DNA of 9,343 bases from PWXP01 sp964487655. GTDB taxonomy: Bacteria; Planctomycetota; Planctomycetia; Pirellulales; Thermoguttaceae. How positions within the stretch are numbered: position 1 is the first letter of the stretch; every line of letters begins with the position of its first letter. A program made the translations under genes and the position numbers. Of the stretch, positions 7,031 to 9,343 are shown in pieces. The notes under the pieces were generated by a model. It had not been told where the DNA came from, searched no databases, and saw only the letters and a list, made by a program, of their open reading frames with translations. The stretch spans positions 1 through 9,343 of the forward strand of contig CAZASB010000191.1 of the NCBI GenBank assembly GCA_964487655.1, given 5' to 3'.

Positions 7031-7749
7031 CAGCGCGGCACCCCTTCAAACAGCGCGCTGCCAACGCGGACGAGGGTCGCCCCCTCCTCGATGGCCACTT
7101 CGAAGTCGGCGCTCATGCCCATGGAAAGCTCTTCCAAGCGCATGCCCTCCGGCGCGACCGCCTGGAGCCGATCTCGAAGCGTGCGAAGGGCGGCGAACTC
7201 GCGCCGAGCGTCGGCCAAATCGCCGTCGAGTCCCGCCATGCCCATCAGGCCGCGCACTTCAAGACGCTCCATGGCGGCTAGCGATGCAAAGGCCGCTTCC
7301 ATTTCCGACGGCGAGAACCCATGCTTGGCTTCCTCCCCCGAAATATTCACCTCCAAGAGCACGGGCACGCGCCGGCCTAATTCGGCTGCGGCTTCCTCAA
7401 TCGCCCTCGCAAGACGAACGCTGTCGACCGACTCGATCAGAGCGATAATCGGCAGCGTACGATGCACCTTGTTGCGTTGAAGATGGCCAATTTGGTGCCA
7501 GCGGATGGGCAGGTCGGCCAGTGCCTCCGCCTTATCCCACAACTGCTGGGGCCGGCTTTCGGCCAGACTGCGCAGCCCGGCCTCGAATAGTGCCCGCGTC
7601 GCCTCGGTGTTCACGTACTTCGTCACGCCGATAAGCTGAATCTCGTCCGGCCGGCGTCCGGCGCGACTGGCCGCCTCGGCAATCGCTTGACGCACTCGGG
7701 CGAGATTGTCTTCGATCGTTCGTTTTGTGTCGGGCATTGCAGGGCTCAC
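7030..7749 (-). CDS. yggS: YggS/PROSC family pyridoxal phosphate homeostasis protein
   Basis: 239-residue cytoplasmic PLP-binding protein of the YggS/PLPBP family, which maintains vitamin B6 and amino-acid balance without known enzymatic turnover. The fold is an alanine-racemase-like TIM barrel. The cofactor lysine is K44 in LIGVTKYV. Other family signatures are GLRSLAESRPQQLWDKAEAL, RWHQIGHLQRNK, VLLEVNISGEEAKHGF, GLMGMAGL, and the phosphate-binding SMGMSADFEVAIEEGATLVRVGSALFEG region at the C-terminus. The GTG start at 7749 overlaps the stop of the LarA-like gene by 4 nt (GTGA), typical of translational coupling. An ATG four codons later (7737) is an alternative. All diagnostic residues seem intact. 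Confidence 0.95.
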   Translation of the reverse strand: MSPAMPDTKRTIEDNLARVRQAIAEAASRAGRRPDEIQLIGVTKYVNTEATRALFEAGLRSLAESRPQQLWDKAEALADLPIRWHQIGHLQRNKVHRTLPIIALIESVDSVRLARAIEEAAAELGRRVPVLLEVNISGEEAKHGFSPSEMEAAFASLAAMERLEVRGLMGMAGLDGDLADARREFAALRTLRDRLQAVAPEGMRLEELSMGMSADFEVAIEEGATLVRVGSALFEGVPR

Positions 7750-8966
7750 GGTTCAAGGACGGCCAGCGACGCATTCGCCAGCAGGGTGCAAGATTTGTGC
7801 CGGCTGGCAAGACGAATGAGTTCCGAAGGCGAGGCAATCGGGACCATGTCGAGGTCTTCAACAAGCTCGGGCTCCAAGTTGCTGAGGAGATAGACGGTGA
7901 AACGGTCGAGTGCCTCAGCAATCTGAGCAGCGGGCAGGGCATCGATCGGGCGTTCCTTGCGGATTCTGCTCAGCGCCGCCCGTCGCGACGCGGCACCCAC
8001 CATGCGTTGCACGCCAGGGCCTGGAACACCTGCCAACTCGCAGCAAACCGCCACCGCGCCCCCTTCGTCCACGAGTCGGCCGGCCGTCTCCAACGCGCGG
8101 CCGAGGCTCTGCCACGTTTGTATGACAGGCTTGCCGACAATCCCCGCGACGACAAGGCTTGCCGGCCGTACGGCGCTGGGTTGCCGCCATGCTGCCGTAT
8201 ACCGCTCTTGGGCTTGTTGCCGAACAACATCCGTATGACCTGCAATCACTTCAAGCACGCGGAAACCGTCGGCCGGAAGGAGTTGAATCGAGAAACTGAT
8301 CCCTAAAAGCCACGCGACCTCGTGTACTTCATCGATCAAGCCCTGCTTGTGGTCTTTACCGTGACCCAACGAGCCGAGCGACCGGAAGCGAACCAAGGCG
8401 TCGGCATCCGCAAAGGCAGGGTAAATGCCGGTGTGGATGCCGAAATATCCCACGAAACTTGCGTCGAGCAGGCATCCGATCGGGATCACCAGATCGGCCT
8501 CGTGCAAGACACGGCTGACCATAATCGGATGGCCCGCCTCGGTAGCGGCAAGATAGGCAAGGTCGACGAGATTCGCCGAATCGTGGACATGTTGGTCAGT
8601 CTGTTCGCGATACTGCGGTGCAATGAGCCGGCATGGATCATCTTCGACGCCGCCGAGCAACCTCTCCGTGGTCAGCACCGAGATGCCGTCCGGATGGACG
8701 CCTGCCTCCACCAGCTTGCCAACGACCGCCGCAACAACCTCGGCAGCCCAGGGAAGTTCGGGCGCAATCGCCAGAACGACGCGGTCGCCCGGCGTTGTCG
8801 CCTGCCCAAGCGGCGGGAACCCCAGCGGCTCGTCGATGGCGGCCGCCACGGCAGCCGACAGATCGGCCACAGGCTCGCCACGCGGCACCCCCAGCGTGAC
8901 GGCTGAAAGTCCATCAACCGCATTCAGTTCAACATGAGCGTGCTCGCCATAATGGAGAGTTGCCAT
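7746..8966 (-). CDS. LarA-like (DUF2088, lactate racemase N-terminal-like) protein lacking key catalytic residues
   Basis: 406-residue cytoplasmic protein related to the nickel-pincer lactate racemase LarA. The two-domain course of the family is followed: an N-terminal part with GDRVVLAIAP and a Rossmann-like LVEAGVHPDGISVL, then HDSANLVDLAYLAATEAGHPIMVSR and HEADLVIPIG near residues 128-164. In LarA the next segment carries the cofactor-site His and the Lys that holds the nickel-pincer nucleotide (PHFFAGYSGGRK-type). Here it reads LDASFVGYFGIHTGIYP, giving A169 and T179 at those positions. The N-terminal Arg-containing TRP segment and the ATGLHR-type His are also replaced (APELPW, TTERLLGG). 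Racemase activity is therefore doubtful. The ATG at 8966 is preferred to a TTG one codon upstream. First gene of the operon with yggS and yggU. The family call is firm, the function unknown. Confidence 0.8.
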   Translation of the reverse strand: MATLHYGEHAHVELNAVDGLSAVTLGVPRGEPVADLSAAVAAAIDEPLGFPPLGQATTPGDRVVLAIAPELPWAAEVVAAVVGKLVEAGVHPDGISVLTTERLLGGVEDDPCRLIAPQYREQTDQHVHDSANLVDLAYLAATEAGHPIMVSRVLHEADLVIPIGCLLDASFVGYFGIHTGIYPAFADADALVRFRSLGSLGHGKDHKQGLIDEVHEVAWLLGISFSIQLLPADGFRVLEVIAGHTDVVRQQAQERYTAAWRQPSAVRPASLVVAGIVGKPVIQTWQSLGRALETAGRLVDEGGAVAVCCELAGVPGPGVQRMVGAASRRAALSRIRKERPIDALPAAQIAEALDRFTVYLLSNLEPELVEDLDMVPIASPSELIRLASRHKSCTLLANASLAVLEP

Positions 8967-9172
8967 CAAGACAGCCTGGGAGATATGGATAGGTTCGGTA
9001 ACGCAATAGACAGTAGTAGAGGCAAAGATGCCAGCCGCTCGCCCAGCTTACGGTACCCCCGCCCTCAAGCCACCATTATCGGGCAGGAGCGATGCCGGTC
9101 AAGAAGCCGAGCTTTACGCAGCGGGGCGATTTGCGAATAATAGCGGTCATAATCGCTTGCGTGTGACAAACA

Positions 9173-9187
9173 CCACCCCCGAGGTGG
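9173..9187 (+). other. Candidate RNA hairpin
   Basis: CCACC pairs with GGTGG around a 5-nt loop. There is no T-tract after it, so it is not an obvious terminator. It may be part of a leader of the gene starting at 9274. Confidence 0.3.
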
Positions 9188-9197
9188 GGCTAGCTGC

Positions 9198-9227
9198 CTG
9201 GAACCCCGTCCGTCTTGGCTGTTCCGG
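9198..9227 (+). other. Candidate RNA hairpin
   Basis: CTGGAAC pairs with GTTCCGG (7 pairs including one G-T wobble) around a 16-nt loop, ending about 35 nt before the ribosome binding site at 9264. A stem of this size can arise by chance. Confidence 0.3.
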
Positions 9228-9262
9228 CTGACAATACGCACGTGGCAACGACCTCGAATATT

Positions 9263-9268
9263 CAGGAG
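9263..9268 (+). promoter_or_regulatory. Ribosome binding site of the right-edge gene
   Basis: CAGGAG lies 5 nt before ATG 9274. This is the main reason for calling the partial gene at the right edge. Confidence 0.6.
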
Positions 9269-9273
9269 AAGCG

Positions 9274-9343
9274 ATGACTATTTGGCGAGGCGTAACCGTT
9301 CACGGGGCGGCGCAGGCAGTTTTCGCCGCTGTATGCGAAGGGG
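9274..9343 (+). CDS. Start of an unidentified gene (truncated by the window edge)
   Basis: An open frame starts at ATG 9274 with a strong Shine-Dalgarno sequence and stays open to the last base (23 full codons). It begins MTIWRGVTVHGAAQAVFAAV. The sequence is too short to recognise a family. The alanine-rich stretch could start a helix, but a signal peptide is not evident. Confidence 0.5.
   Translation, partial: MTIWRGVTVHGAAQAVFAAVCEG

Larger units (their letters stand above)
8970..9273. other. Divergent intergenic region with possible structured leader
   Basis: 304 nt between the leftward LarA-like operon and a rightward partial gene. I see no convincing gene. Two possible hairpins lie in the right half, at 9173-9187 and 9198-9227. 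A longer-range pairing of GCGATT (9126-9131) with AATCGC (9151-9156) is also possible. No consensus -35/-10 pair could be defended in either direction. Confidence 0.45.

Noticed and set aside
8322..8906. 194-codon plus-strand frame opposite the LarA-like gene
   Set aside because: It is antisense to a recognisable family gene, and no ribosome binding site or coherent domain is visible.

Overview
The window most likely comes from a planctomycete, probably Pirellulales-like. The evidence is a DUF1559 protein (prepilin-type N-terminus plus a C-terminal H-x9-DG motif, a family massively expanded in Planctomycetes), followed by a small transthyretin/carboxypeptidase-regulatory-like lipoprotein and a PEP-CTERM protein built of autotransporter-associated beta-strand repeats. 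The DNA is GC-rich and the genes are arranged in small operons. This assignment rests on family content, not on a marker gene.

Layout. (1) 55-1356, minus: a secreted protein whose order of Trp/His/Asp residues resembles the phospholipase C / S1-P1 nuclease zinc-enzyme superfamily, with a C-terminal NPCBM-like carbohydrate-binding module. (2) 1357-1629: a divergent intergenic region with a good sigma70-type promoter (extended -10) facing right. (3) 1630-2586, plus: a DUF1559 gene interrupted by one in-frame TAG exactly where the family usually has Gln. (4) 2608-3051, plus: a lipoprotein, very probably cotranscribed with the DUF1559 gene. (5) 3210-6725, plus: a 1171-residue PEP-CTERM repeat protein preceded by a 16-bp tandem duplication. 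(6) 6734-8966, minus, convergent with the PEP-CTERM gene: a tightly overlapping operon in the order LarA-like protein, YggS (PLP homeostasis protein), YggU/DUF167. (7) 8970-9273: an upstream region with two possible hairpins, and (8) the first 23 codons of an unidentified gene running off the right edge.

How the parts fit. The left two thirds is envelope/surface biology: secreted hydrolase-like protein, pseudopilin-like DUF1559 protein, lipoprotein, and exosortase-anchored repeat protein. The right third is a cytoplasmic housekeeping operon around YggS. I found no CRISPR array, IS element, tRNA or rRNA, and no clear new multi-gene defence or mobile system. The most notable points are the lone nonsense codon in the DUF1559 gene, a LarA-family protein that appears to lack the residues needed for the nickel-pincer cofactor, a near-identical DNA tract shared by two otherwise diverged internal repeats of the PEP-CTERM gene, and the hydrolase-like/NPCBM architecture.
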